Shown here: positions 22,421 to 33,219 of the stretch, piece by piece
Numbering within the stretch: the stretch's first letter is position 1
Layout of the letters: each line of letters opens with the position of its first letter
Assembly (NCBI GenBank): GCA_034359265.1
Contig: CP136895.1
Location: forward strand, 52,966,001 to 53,030,000
From: Canna indica
Lineage: Eukaryota; Streptophyta; Magnoliopsida; Zingiberales; Cannaceae
Length of the DNA: 64,000 nt
Direction: 5' to 3'
The notes under the pieces: model-generated
What the model was told of the DNA's origin: nothing
Databases searched by the model: none
What the model saw: only the letters and a program-made list of their open reading frames with translations
Made by a program: the position numbers and the translations under genes

Positions 22421-25400
22421 TCAGCTACAGAGATTCGGCATGCATGCCCCACTGTCATTGTTCTGCTGCTCCTTCCATATCCGTCCAGTGACTCTCAGTT
22501 TCAGCTCTTTCCTATCGCCACCGGAGAAGAAGAGTGCCATGTTCCTCTGAATGATAAGCCCATCATGGCTGTCACGGACTTTGCGATGGCTGTCTCGGAT
22601 GCTCCGCGGTGTACCTTCCCATATCAGCTTCCTTCCGTTGGCCCCAACCTCAAGACTGCAGTTGAAATTCCTTGCTTCATTCTCATCGCCCATGAAGCGG
22701 AGAAATGCCATGTACACTGGGGCCATTCCTAACTGGAAGGCCTCAAAGTGCAAGCAGAAGTAATGTCCAAAACAGTTAAAGACCTGAAAGAGAAGCATAT
22801 TGGAAATTCAGGAATTGAATTATGCGTAAATATAAGAGGACAAATTTTGTTTGAGAGAGGTTTAATCCAAAAGAGCATAAATATGCAGTTTATCACCGTA
22901 CTACAAGAACAGAACTAAGTCAAATAACAAGTAGAGGCCACAATATTCAGCAATTTAGCCATTTTGGCAATCATGAATGTTTTAACTATTCCTGGGAGTG
23001 ACTTTTGATCTAATTTAGTCCACTTACAAGTGGGTAACGTCCACTTTGATATTGAATAACATAATTAGAATGAAGTGCATAACAAACATTGGTAACCATT
23101 ACGAGAATCGTGTGCATGTATAATTACAATAGAAATGAAGTGTGCTTACTGTCAGCATCCATGTGGCGTTCTCAACCTCTCTTGGGTTCGATTTGACGTA
23201 TCGGTGATTGAATGTGCAGCCTGTATGCATGTCTACTTTGTGATCGTCTCTTAGATGTGTGACCAAGAAAGGAATATCCCCCACGACCGAGCATTCAGAT
23301 CCGGCATATGGGCAACTGTATGGTCTATAGTTGCACAGAGATTCATGCTTCAGTTTGCTATAGTAAGGAAAGATTTCAGGGCAGCCAAGCGAACAATATT
23401 TGCAAGGAAGCTCGAGCGATTCTGCCACCTTTTCCAATGCTAAACACCGAATGTCTCCAAGCTCTTGTCGACAGGTAGGGCAGCGGTTGTGCACCCTTGT
23501 TTTACATGTTGAACACAGTGTATGCCCATTTTGACACTGCAGAGAAAATATTAATGAGTGTATTTTAGTTTTGATGCAAGGACATATACATACAAAATGA
23601 AGATTTCCTAAAATCATCATGATCCTACTCTAACTAAACTCATGAAACTGTAATCATATCTATCTCTATGTGCTCTATGAAGTACTTGATCTCCACAATC
23701 AGTCTAACAATTTTCTTGATAATGACCACTTTTGAAAATCATGTGCTTCCAACCATGACAAAGAATAGTTTCCCTATAAAAATTCCAGTTTGATGAATTC
23801 AAACCACAAAAAATTAGGTGATTCAAAGATAGGGTCCTTAATGGTTTTAACAATGTAGGAAATAAAATTCGATTTGCTTAAATAGAATAATTGTAAGCAT
23901 GCTGTTCATAGTTATCAAGTATTAATCACTCTTGATAAGAGGAAAGAAAAATCTTCTAGGAAGTGATGTACAATATCGTACTATGTATTTAATGAAAAAT
24001 TCAAGATATTCATAAATTTTGCTGAAATATGCATGCATATAGTGCATGAGTATTAGAATATGGCACTTGGATTGGTCGATCAGTTGTCATCACATTAGTA
24101 TTTCAAGCAAAAAGGATGCATCAAAGACAAAGAAGTGTTATATAGGATATTATAAAACAAATAATATGTGAATATAAATGTCGCTTCCCTGATAAACAAC
24201 TTGGAAATGCTACTTAACTAATTGTAATTTACTATCATGATATATATGACTACATAAATGATGGCAAGCTTTGTCACACATACTTAAGGTCATATATTTT
24301 CAAGCCAATACTTGAGTAAGTAGTCACTTGAGAATGGGATAAGTGAGGATGAGAGCAAGCTAATGAATATATCTAAATCCGTCATGCAAAATAGAAAGTA
24401 ACCAAATGAAGTTAGTGAAAAACTAATCAAGTACAGCCTTAGAAAATCATAGGGTTTGTTTGGTTAACAAAATCAAGTCTGTTTTCATGGTTTTGATTTC
24501 ACTGAAACCAAAACTGCTTGCGCAAACGTGTTTGGTTCAGTGTTTTCATGAAACTGAATCGAAATCAGAATGAGAACGGGTTTCGACGAAACTAATTTTT
24601 CTTAATAAAAATAAAAACACCAGAAGGTTGTTTTATGTGATTTCGAGACTGTTGGTTTCGTTATCAAAATGCAGTGTCAACTTTGTAATTATAAATATTT
24701 TTTTATAAAATTAATTAATTTAAAAATAAATCAAACTATATCTAATTTATAAAAATAAAAATAAAAATCATCACTTTCAGCTCATGACAAATTAATTAAA
24801 TTAATTTATATCTAATTGACTCAAACCTAAATTTTAAAATAATTCAATTTTCTTAAAGTCAATCTATTTATAATTTAATCAAAATTAATTTTAGACCATT
24901 AGATTTATTTTTTTTGAAATTTTATAATAACTATTAATTAATTTTATATCCAGTTGAACAAAAAAATTAAATTATCAATAACTTAATTAGCTAAATCTTA
25001 CAAATATTTTATAATCATATTAGCAAACATTTAATTTTGTAAACTAACTACAAATACAATATGCGACGTTCTACAATCATATTAAGTTTATGAATTGTTT
25101 CATATGAATTAGTTTAATATTTAATCAAAAATCAAATTACTACTAAAACAGTTCAAGGAAAATTAATATTATTTTTCATAACCAAATAAATATTCACTAG
25201 TTTCAACCAACTAAAACTGATGTTGTTTTTATTAACCAAACGCATTTTCAAAAAATTGAAAACTAGAAACCAAAACCAAATTTTCGAAACCAAGTTTTCA
25301 GTTTCAACTAAAACCAAACCACAAAATAATTTTCGCTAACCAAACAGCACCTTAGCTACCAGATCATACTACTCACTTCTAAAAGGAAGCATGCATGTCT

Positions 25401-26402
25401 AAAGTGAGGCATTAAATATCAAGAAAATTTAAAAGCTAAAATTTACTAGAAGGTCCAGAACATGCATCCATGGATTAGTTTAGAAGAACCAAAAAGTTCT
25501 TTAAAGCAGCTTTGAGCTTCAATCTTAAGCTAGAACAAAAAGGCTGAGATTTTGAAACGACAAGAGCCAAACGCCAGAACAAATGGGATAAAGAAGAGAC
25601 AATGTCAGGTCGACTTTAATTTGATGCACTGTTGTCATATTCTTTGTGGAATTTCTCAATGCCAAAGTACGAAAGAAAAGCCTAAGATTATTCAAAAAAA
25701 CATATACATTCCAAGGCCTCAGAATTGAAAGAAGAAGGCTCCCTGATATGATCCACAACAATTGCAATATTGCTTTTCTTTTTAATTTGACTCAACAATC
25801 ATTAAAATTTGATCAGAAATGATAGAACAGAAGACAGCGATTTTCCGCCAAATAAAAAGAAACAAGAAAAGGATACACAAAAACCAGGATACAAAATCAC
25901 GATTCTGGCATTCAATTCTTTCGATGAACAATCATCTGATTATCTACCATCAAAACAGAATGTATAATCCTAAAAAATACTCGATCAAACCATCAACGTT
26001 ACTTTTCGGTCGAAAAAAACCCCATCAATTTTACTTCCAAATGCCATGTTGCATCGCCTTGATGACGAGTGAAAACCACCCAAAGCATACGCCCAAATTA
26101 CCCGACTCAAAGCTGATCAAAATCGTAGTTTAAAGAAAATTCTGTTAATCAAATCTCGAAAGATCACAGAATCAATCTTATACGTTCTTTGGAAAAGAGG
26201 AACCGACCTGATGGATTGGGGGGTACATGGAGTTGGTGCAGACGGGGCACTCGAGCAGCTCGTGGACGCTAGTGGCGGGGGCAATCCCGGCAGAAGGGGC
26301 GACGCCGGCGTTGGGTTTGGAGGAGGGGTGGTTGGGTTGGGACATCTCCTCCTCGTCCATCCCATCGATCGACGATACGCATTCGATGCTATCCGATTCC
26401 AT
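22421..26402 (-). CDS. SINA/SINAT-type RING E3 ubiquitin ligase
   Basis: Three exons on the minus strand: 26402-26208, 23536-23150, 22783-22421, all GT-AG, giving 314 aa. RING finger about 52-87 (CPVC at 52-55, CQNGH, CSTC, CPTC), SIAH-type zinc finger about 105-160 (CKYCSLGC, HLRDDH), then a TRAF-like C-terminal domain that starts around TWMLTVFNCF and ends in IWKEQQ. Length and intron positions fit plant SINAT proteins, which dimerise through the TRAF-like domain and mark targets such as transcription factors and autophagy proteins with ubiquitin. All RING ligands are present, so it should be active. The start is the first ATG and gives the usual acidic N terminus. Intron 1 (2.67 kb) hosts an AT-rich inverted-repeat element. 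The targets cannot be read from sequence. Confidence 0.95.
24451..25353. mobile_element. Non-autonomous TIR element (hAT/Harbinger-like) in the SINA intron 1
   Basis: Left end AGGGTTTGTTTGGTTAAC faces right end GCTAACCAAACAGCACCTTA; the arms are imperfect inverted repeats of roughly 22 bp with more GTTTGGTT copies inside. About 900 bp, AT-rich, no ORF. Target duplication is not clear, so the superfamily is open. Confidence 0.65.
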
Positions 26403-26567
26403 GTGTCCAATTTGGCAGTGAGGGATTCAAATCCAGCACGCGGAACCCTCCTCGGCTCTCTCCACTCTTTGATGTGGCCTACAAAGGGGGTGGGGGAAGG
26501 GGAGCAAAAACAAAAGAAGCGCCTTTGGAGCGATCACGACCCAGGAAGACGGGATTAGGAGGAGGCC

Positions 26568-26593
<26 letters not shown>
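26568..26593. promoter_or_regulatory. GA/CT dinucleotide tract upstream of the SINA gene
   Basis: An uninterrupted GA run about 170 bp upstream of the minus-strand ATG, reading as CT repeats in the gene's sense, typical of plant core promoters or 5' UTRs that bind GAGA-type (BPC) proteins. Confidence 0.5.
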
Positions 26594-26598
<5 letters not shown>

Positions 26599-26699
26599 CG
26601 CCTCCTTTTCTCTTTCTCTGCTTTCTCGGTTACTCGTTATGGATCACCGCCGGTGATTGCATAGTCCTTCTTTTGATTGGAGGAATCGGCGGGGCCCAC

Positions 26700-27095
26700 A
26701 TGAAGGGGAGTGTTTTTATGATATTCGGATCCTATCAGGTATAAGATCGAAATTAGATTTTGAAATCGAATCATATCCTGTTGGAATTTAAAATCGGATC
26801 CTACTCGAAATCACAAGTTTTAGTTCCAATTCTTGGTACCTTGTTAAAAACTTGTTTATTTTCAGAACAGATTAAAACAAGTTTCCAATATGTTTCAAAA
26901 CAGGTGCTAAGCAGGTTTCGAGTATCAATTTAGGTTTCGAATACCTGATGTGTTGAACTCGAAATTAATTTTAATCAATTTTTTAATTTTTATTTCGAAC
27001 TCTATCCAAATTTAATTTGAGTCTACCCAGAACCTACCTGATCAAGTGGGTTCTAATCGATTCAGGTCTATTCGGTATTCATGCACACCCCTACT
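26700..27095. repeat. Possible non-autonomous DNA transposon
   Basis: The right end, inverted, reads AGGGGTGTGCATGAATACC, a common start of plant hAT-like elements. Internal text is rich in TCGAAA/TTTCGA variants. The left end is not resolved. Confidence 0.35.
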
Positions 27096-27099
27096 TGAG

Positions 27100-28417
27100 A
27101 TATCTTCGTTGAAAAATACTAGTGAATTGTTTTCATTTACTATTTAATGATATTTTATATATTTTAAAACATACTAATTAATTGTCATTGTATCATAAGT
27201 CATTCATAACTTTTCTTATAGAATTAAATTGCATACATCTCCTTCTCAAATAGGACTTAATTTCCACCATGTATTAATTAATGAAGACTAGACGACCGAT
27301 GGATTAATCTCCTCCACATAGTATGACATAAGATGGCTAACTTTTAGGAAGGAAGAAGCCAACCCCCATAAGATGTTTTGAGTGGAACATCATTTTCCAA
27401 TCTTTTTGTATGAGTTTTGTGGACCATAATGCTCGAGTTGATGGATGAGCCCTGAATCCGATGGCACAAGTAAAGTATAAATGGGAGCTATAAAATAATT
27501 AGGGTTTTTCTTGAGGATGATGATGACTCGATGAGGGGGGCGGGAGCCATATTCATACAACAAGGTGTTGGTGCACATGGAAAGCACTAAGTTCACATGG
27601 ACTAGTGTGTGCATATTCTGGGTTCATGAGTGCTTCAGAAAAGAGTATGCATTCCATTCAAGTGCCTCTCAACTAATGACATGGCACATGGTTCATTGGC
27701 TAATTGTCTCATATAATCAAGTTTAAAGTCAAAGAGATGTACATCGAATCACCATATTTTTATTTCATATTTACCTTTTTTATGTTTACATTTAATGTGG
27801 CTTGGTGTTACATTGATTGGGCAACATTTCTTAATTTTGTTAATATGATAAATTGGACTGTAATAGAAAATAATTATGGTAAATAGCCTTAATTTCGTGC
27901 GTTATTGCTATTGCATAATAATTTCATTATCACTTGCATTAAAAAAATTTCTAAATAATTACCGCTAGAGAAAATGCTTAAGCAATGTATCAAGTTCGAA
28001 TCTTGCAAATGAAGAAAATTATCGTTGGGAGAACTTTACCCACGTGGGTCGACCCAAAAAAATTCGCATAGAATTATGGATCAACTAGTAGTTTAATGAT
28101 TACATATTATATTATCAATAAGTCGGAGGTTCGATTCTCGATTGTAGTGCTAAAATATTTTTTATGTGTATAATTTATGCGTCTTTGTACACCTTGTATA
28201 ATGACTATGCTAGTACGTGTAAGCTTTAAAAGAAAAATAAATTGTAAAAAGATTTAACTGAAGATGAGAAGAGGGTGAGGAATGAAATAGATTGATTTGA
28301 TGTAAAAGACTATAGAAAAATATAAATGCCTATTGATTCTAGTGTACCTAGATATAATTTTAGATGTCTTGAGTAGCTTAGAGATGAAAAAGTTAAATTG
28401 AAGTAAAATAAAAAAGT
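27100..28417. other. Intergenic, no gene; weak SINE-like sequences
   Basis: No credible ORF. Two RNA-polymerase-III box-B-like motifs occur: GTTCGAATCTTG near 27993 and GGTTCGATTCTCG near 28128. Without a clear box A or an A-tail they give only weak support for tRNA-derived SINE remnants. Confidence 0.3.
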
Positions 28418-28668
28418 AATTACATAAGTATATTTTGAACTATGTATTTTTTTTATTTGTGGTCAATTCTTTAATTTATTTCACTAAATTGTATCCCGTA
28501 TATTGACGTTTGTCTCAATTCTAGCCTCGTGTAAAGTATTCGTCAGCAGCCTCGTTAAGATGATAACATGGCTTTTCTACGTGGACTAAAAAAAATATTT
28601 TTTTATTTTAAAAATAAAATAAAAAAGCTACGTCACTTTATAATAAAATAATATAAAATAATATTTTT
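28418..28668 (+). repeat. Mutator-like terminal sequence, copy a
   Basis: Starts AATTACATAAGTATATTTTG and contains TCAATTCTTTAATTTATTTC, TTTGTCTCAATTCTAGCCTC and GCTACGTCACTTTATA. Related copies are at 38790-38945 (same strand) and 54495-54735 (inverted). A second, shortened unit follows at 28680-28795. Confidence 0.7.
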
Positions 28669-28779
28669 AAGAGAAATTATCTAAATATATGTTGTACTTT
28701 AGGGTTTTTCTCATTTGCGGTATGTATTTTTATTTGTTTCAATTGAATCTCGTCGTCTAATTTCCGTCGGCAGTCCCGT

Positions 28780-29105
28780 TAAACTAATGATGTGCCTCCG
28801 TAGTCCTTGCCGCTCTGCTGCCTTTCCACCGCCGACCACCTCACCCCACTTCAACCTCAACCTCACCGCCCGCAACCCAAACAAGAAGATCGCCTACCTC
28901 TGCGACCCCATCTCCGTCTCTATTGCATCCCGCAGCGTCGACGTCGCTAACAGCTCATTCGCCATGTTCGTCCAAGATGCCACATTCATCCAAAAATTTT
29001 TGGAGCCGTTGCAGCTCCAAAAATGTGGACGTCACTTACGGCTCGTTCATCTCCCTACAAGCCATGACGGTCTTCACAAACGTGCAGTTGCAGCTGCTCT
29101 CTGAA
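28780..29105 (+). pseudogene. LEA2/NHL-like gene fragment
   Basis: GC-rich coding sequence in an AT-rich surrounding. The frame reads FNLNLTARNPNKKIAYLCD, ISVSIASRSVDVANSSF, resembling the middle of NDR1/HIN1-like (LEA2) membrane-associated proteins, whose hallmark is an RNPN motif after a transmembrane segment. The start, the membrane segment and the C-terminal half are missing, and it lies directly after a Mutator-like end, so it is probably another captured fragment. The 129-codon ORF starts in transposon sequence. Confidence 0.45.
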
Positions 29106-29611
29106 CGAGCACAACACCATATAATATTGTGCCTAAAGTTGCAGAAAAGATCAAAGAATTAGTTGCGAACAAGAGAATAGGAGATGTGTGTGTGTTTGTT
29201 AACACAATAGTTAGCGACTGATCACCGGGAAGGAGTCAAGATCTTGCTTCTCGTGGGGGAGAGCAAGGCCCGATGCCAAGCGGCATCAGACCGCACAAGG
29301 TGGTGCAACTACGCGAGCTGTGCGTTGATCAGCATGAGGTGGTTGATCAGCACGGTGCGACACAGAAGCAGCTGACGTGCGCCCCCAGCAGCTGCTCCCA
29401 CAATGAGTGCACTACCATCTCCGCCTTCAACAGCTAGTGTTGCTCGTCCATCACTACTGCAGGTCATCGTACGCCCGTGAGCACGGCGGGAACATGGCCT
29501 GCAATCTGCATAAGGACGAACGAGTCATCACCGGATGAGCTTGTGCGTGCAGGCAAGTTGCGGCCTGATGAGGTCAACACACCTGCCTTGTCATGTCGAC
29601 CTTTTGACTCA
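29106..29611. other. GC-rich sequence of unknown origin
   Basis: Base composition resembles coding or captured DNA (29220-29600) but no frame stays open or is recognised. It is the left flank of gypsy element A; the right flank resumes at 38676. Confidence 0.3.
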
Positions 29612-29616
29612 TAACA

Positions 29617-31960
29617 TGTTATATCCGGTACATATAAAAAAATTTAAAATTTGAGTCAATGTTTGGGTAGAAGGGATGGCCGGGGGAGTGGGGGTGACAG
29701 GTGAGGGTGATGGTGAGGTAAGGGAGATGTGTCGTTGAAGGATTTTAAGAAGGGGAGAGAGGAAGCTCGTAAAAAGAGATTGAGAAGAGGAGGAGGAGAG
29801 GAACTTGTAGGGGGAGGAGTCGACGCGCGTCGTGTTGCCGGTGGAGCTCGTCATCGTCGCCAGAATCGAGGTAGGCGATCTCTCCCTTCTCCTTTACTTC
29901 CGTATTTATTTCCCGACGACTACAACGAAGGACGAGGTCGAATTATGCCGGGCTAGCGGCGGGTGGCCGTGTCGCGCCGTGCTGGCCGTGCTTCGTAGTG
30001 GCCTTTCCGGCCACTACTCGGCCGCTAGTGGGTCGGATCGGACCGGGAGGTCGAGGAGAGGGTGGAGATGCCGGTGGGTTGATCGCTGGCGGCTTGGGGA
30101 GTTGCCCGGCATGGGTTCGAGGCGGGCAGAGGAGGCGGCAACATTGGGCGCAGAAGGGGTGGCCGGCAGTGAGTACGACCGGTCGCAGAGGTCGGGGAGA
30201 GGGCGGCCGTGTCGCCGGGGTGATCGCTGGCGGCCGGGAGGGCCGACCGGCGTACGTGAATCCGAGCGGAGCAGAGGAAGGCGGCATCGGGCGGGAGTCG
30301 GGGTGGGTAGGAGACAAGTGGATAGTAGTTTTATTTAATTTAATAAATAGGCGTTTAAAGAAGAGAGCTGTATAGGATGAAATGAGGTTGATTTGTAGAT
30401 TATTAGGGTATTTTTATAGTTGATCGTAGGGTCGTCGGATTGAGTTGAGGTGAATACTAAAGTGGACCATTTTCATGTGCTGAACGCAATGGTGGTGTCA
30501 GATTTCAGATTGGATATCATTTGGTATGATTTTTATATTCTTTTAGCATTATATTATAATTATAAAATTATATTATTTGGTGGGCCCCGAGTTGTCGGTT
30601 GAAGTTGAGGTGAATAGCAATCTTGATCATTTTTGTGTGCTGAATGCGATGGTGGAGTCAGTTTTCTAAGAAAATATTGTTAGGATGCTTTTCTAGTAGG
30701 TTGATTGCTTAGTTGTTTAAATAATATTAAATTATTAGTCTGAAAATTTGGTGGGTTAGTTAGTGTGAAATATTGGTAGTTTGGGTGATGGGTTGAGCCT
30801 GCAAGTTTGTCGTCCCTTGTTTGTCGTTGATTTATCATCGGAGATAAATTACGGAAATACCCTTGCTTTCGATGTTTGATTTGCTTCAAAATATTTATTA
30901 AACTCCTGTTGCACATTATTGTTGGACATGCCATGTAAAGAAATTGCATGTGTTACATTTTATTATTGCTTATTGGCGTTTATTCTTGATCATAGTATGT
31001 TATGTTAATCTTATGGTGCATCTGATTAGTCATCGTATGCATAGTATCATGTTGTTACATGTGGTATTGTTTACTTGTTGAGCATGTTATTATCATGTTG
31101 TTCATGTCGTTATCATTTGGAGTTGTTGCTAATTGTTGATCATTGTGATATATCTTGTTGCACTCTTGGAGTCGAGTTGCATGATTATTGTCAATTTGGA
31201 GGATACGGCCTTGGAGAGGACTTTGGTCCAGGACCATTTCGGTGTGGTACCCCCCAGTCATGGGAGAGGGTATATATAATATTGACTAGTCGCATGTTGG
31301 GCATCTTCGGGGGCGATGATGTCGGACGCGACATCTGACGGACTACCTGCTTGGTGGTGGTAGTCGTATCACCGTTGGAGCGGACGGTTGATGCCACTCT
31401 GCAGGTGGTAGAGTGCGGGATTTTTATCCAATGGTCCACACGCTCGATGATTCAGTTGATGTTGTTTAGGAGTATGTGTTCATTGCCTTTGACTGCATCT
31501 TAGGTCATGTTGTTATGCATTATTGAGTTGACACTTGATACATTGTTGATCATATTTTGATTATCCTACTCAGCACCTGCTGATCTCCGTTGTTTTTGCT
31601 TCAGACTTACAGGAGTGAGCAGTCGATTTGTAGATCGAGATGTAGATAGTTTTTAGACAACTAGTAGACAGTCATAGATGTGAAGCTCTAATGGCAGCTG
31701 CTTTTGTATTTTGTTTCGTTTTGTCGCCTCATAACGTTAACCTTGATATTATTATTTTGGAGCTGTAATATGTAGAACTATTTTATATTTTGTTAAATCA
31801 TGTATTTAATCAGATTGTTCCTTATCGTATGTATTGTTGGACTTTTCGATCATGATTATTGGTTTTAATGTTGTTATTTTGTTTTATGTGATGATTTGTG
31901 ACTTTTCCTTCCGTTGTGCGGTGTTCGAGTCGCTGCCGCGTCTCGGGTCAGGGCGTGACA
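29617..31960 (+). mobile_element. 5' LTR of gypsy element A
   Basis: 2344 bp. Colinear with 36310-38670, with frequent substitutions and small indels by eye (for example about 20 bp more than the 3' LTR near 30685). The GC-rich block 29830-30330 yields overlapping ORFs on both strands, which are not supported as genes. Confidence 0.95.
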
Positions 31961-31965
31961 ATTTT

Positions 31966-31982
31966 TGGTATCAGAACCTAGG
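31966..31982 (+). other. Primer-binding site of gypsy element A
   Basis: TGGTATCAGAACCTAGG six bases after the 5' LTR, close to the initiator-Met tRNA complement used by many plant LTR elements. Confidence 0.85.
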
Positions 31983-32097
31983 AGTTAAGGTTAGGTTAAG
32001 GTTAAGAGTTTAGGTGTCTTTCCTTAACGATAATATTTTATGGTATAGGAGTTAAGTTGTAAGCTTTATCTAAAATTTTTGTTATATTTGTAGAGAG

Positions 32098-33060
32098 ATG
32101 GCATCGAGGGGCAGTGTTGGGCCTGCGAGGGGTCTTGGAGACCCGGTTGCAGATTAGGATCGGGTGGCCGTTCCTCGGCAAGCACGCACTACTCAGGTGG
32201 CGACTTCGACTGCCAGGGGTCAAGGTGGGCGAGTTAGTCAGGGTGCTCCTCAGACTGTCGTGGTGCCCCGGTGCGTGTTCCTGCAGAGGATGAGCATGGT
32301 TTTACTCTTAGAGCTAGAGTGAGAGTGGAGGAGGTAGTTGTTGAGGCTGTACCAGTAGTCCCTTAGGTTGTTGGAGAGGGCTCGGCGGTGCATGTTCCTG
32401 CGGTACCCCAGCCTCAGTATGTTATACTTGTACCAGGACTTGATAGAGGCTTCGCTAGCACTGAGTCATGGGAGTCCCGCATGCTGAAGTTCCAACAGTT
32501 TGGCAGAGTGCATTTCGGTAACTTCGGGGGTGGTGCAGATCCTATGGCAGCTAGGGCATGGTTGGCTGGAGTGGAGGATACTTTTAAGGTACTTAGGTGC
32601 AAGGAGGAGGAAAAGGTGGATCTGGCCACCTTTTACCTAATTGATGGGGCTAGAGTTTGGTAGAGGGCGCAGGTCGCTGCTAGAGGTGGAGCTGATATTT
32701 TGTGGGCAGAATTCAGGACTGCATTCTACAGTAAATATTTTTTGATAACATTTCGCCAGCAGAAGAAGCAAGAGTTCCTTGATCTGCGACAACGAGGTCT
32801 GTAGTAGAGTATGAGGTTGAGTTTGATCGCTTGTTAGAGTTTTGTCCGCACATGGTGGCCTCAGAGGAAGACAAGGCAGAGCATTTCTTGAGAGGGCTCA
32901 ACTTTGCTATTCAGGATCGGATGTCTAGTCATGATGATTTGAGAGACTATAGTCGAGTGGTGGCACGAGCACTTCTGGTTGAGAGTACTCACTTGAGGAT
33001 CACCCAGCTGAAACAAATCACCCAGCTAGTGGTTTGTTTGTGCTCATGGCGTTAGGTGAT
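32098..33060 (+). pseudogene. gag of gypsy element A, broken
   Basis: Begins with ATGGCATCGAGG at 32098; a stop follows at about 32155. The capsid region is readable at 32470-32990 (DPMAARAWLAGVEDTFKVL, then EFRTAFYSKYF, EFLDLRQ, after a frameshift VEYEVEFDRLLEFCPHMV). The retrotransposon gag domain is clear, but the expected CCHC zinc knuckle is absent: sequence jumps from the gag end near 33025 to late protease. Confidence 0.85.
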
Positions 33061-33099
33061 GTGATGCAGTCGAGCCATGAGTAGAAGAGGTGTAGACTC

Positions 33100-33219
33100 C
33101 GATTGGGAGATGCTAAGATTTTGCTAGACTTGCTTGTGTTAGATTTCTTCGATTTCGACGTTATATTGGGTATGGATTGGCTTACTACTAACCATGCTAG
33201 AGTCGATTGTTGAGAAAAA
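33100..33219 (+). pseudogene. Protease remnant of gypsy element A
   Basis: Only the end of the aspartic protease region survives (LLVLDFFDFDVILGMDWLTT, near 33132-33190), followed by an in-frame stop at 33211. The catalytic DTG is gone together with the zinc knuckle, implying a deletion near 33025-33100. Confidence 0.8.

Noticed and set aside
27960..28150. tRNA genes, because of GTTCGAATC-like box B
   Set aside because: No cloverleaf can be drawn by eye, no box A at proper distance; at most SINE remnants.
29729..30375. Four overlapping GC-rich ORFs (up to 168 codons)
   Set aside because: They lie in the 5' LTR of gypsy A; the counterparts in the 3' LTR (36429-37104) are frame-shifted, so there is no coding constraint.
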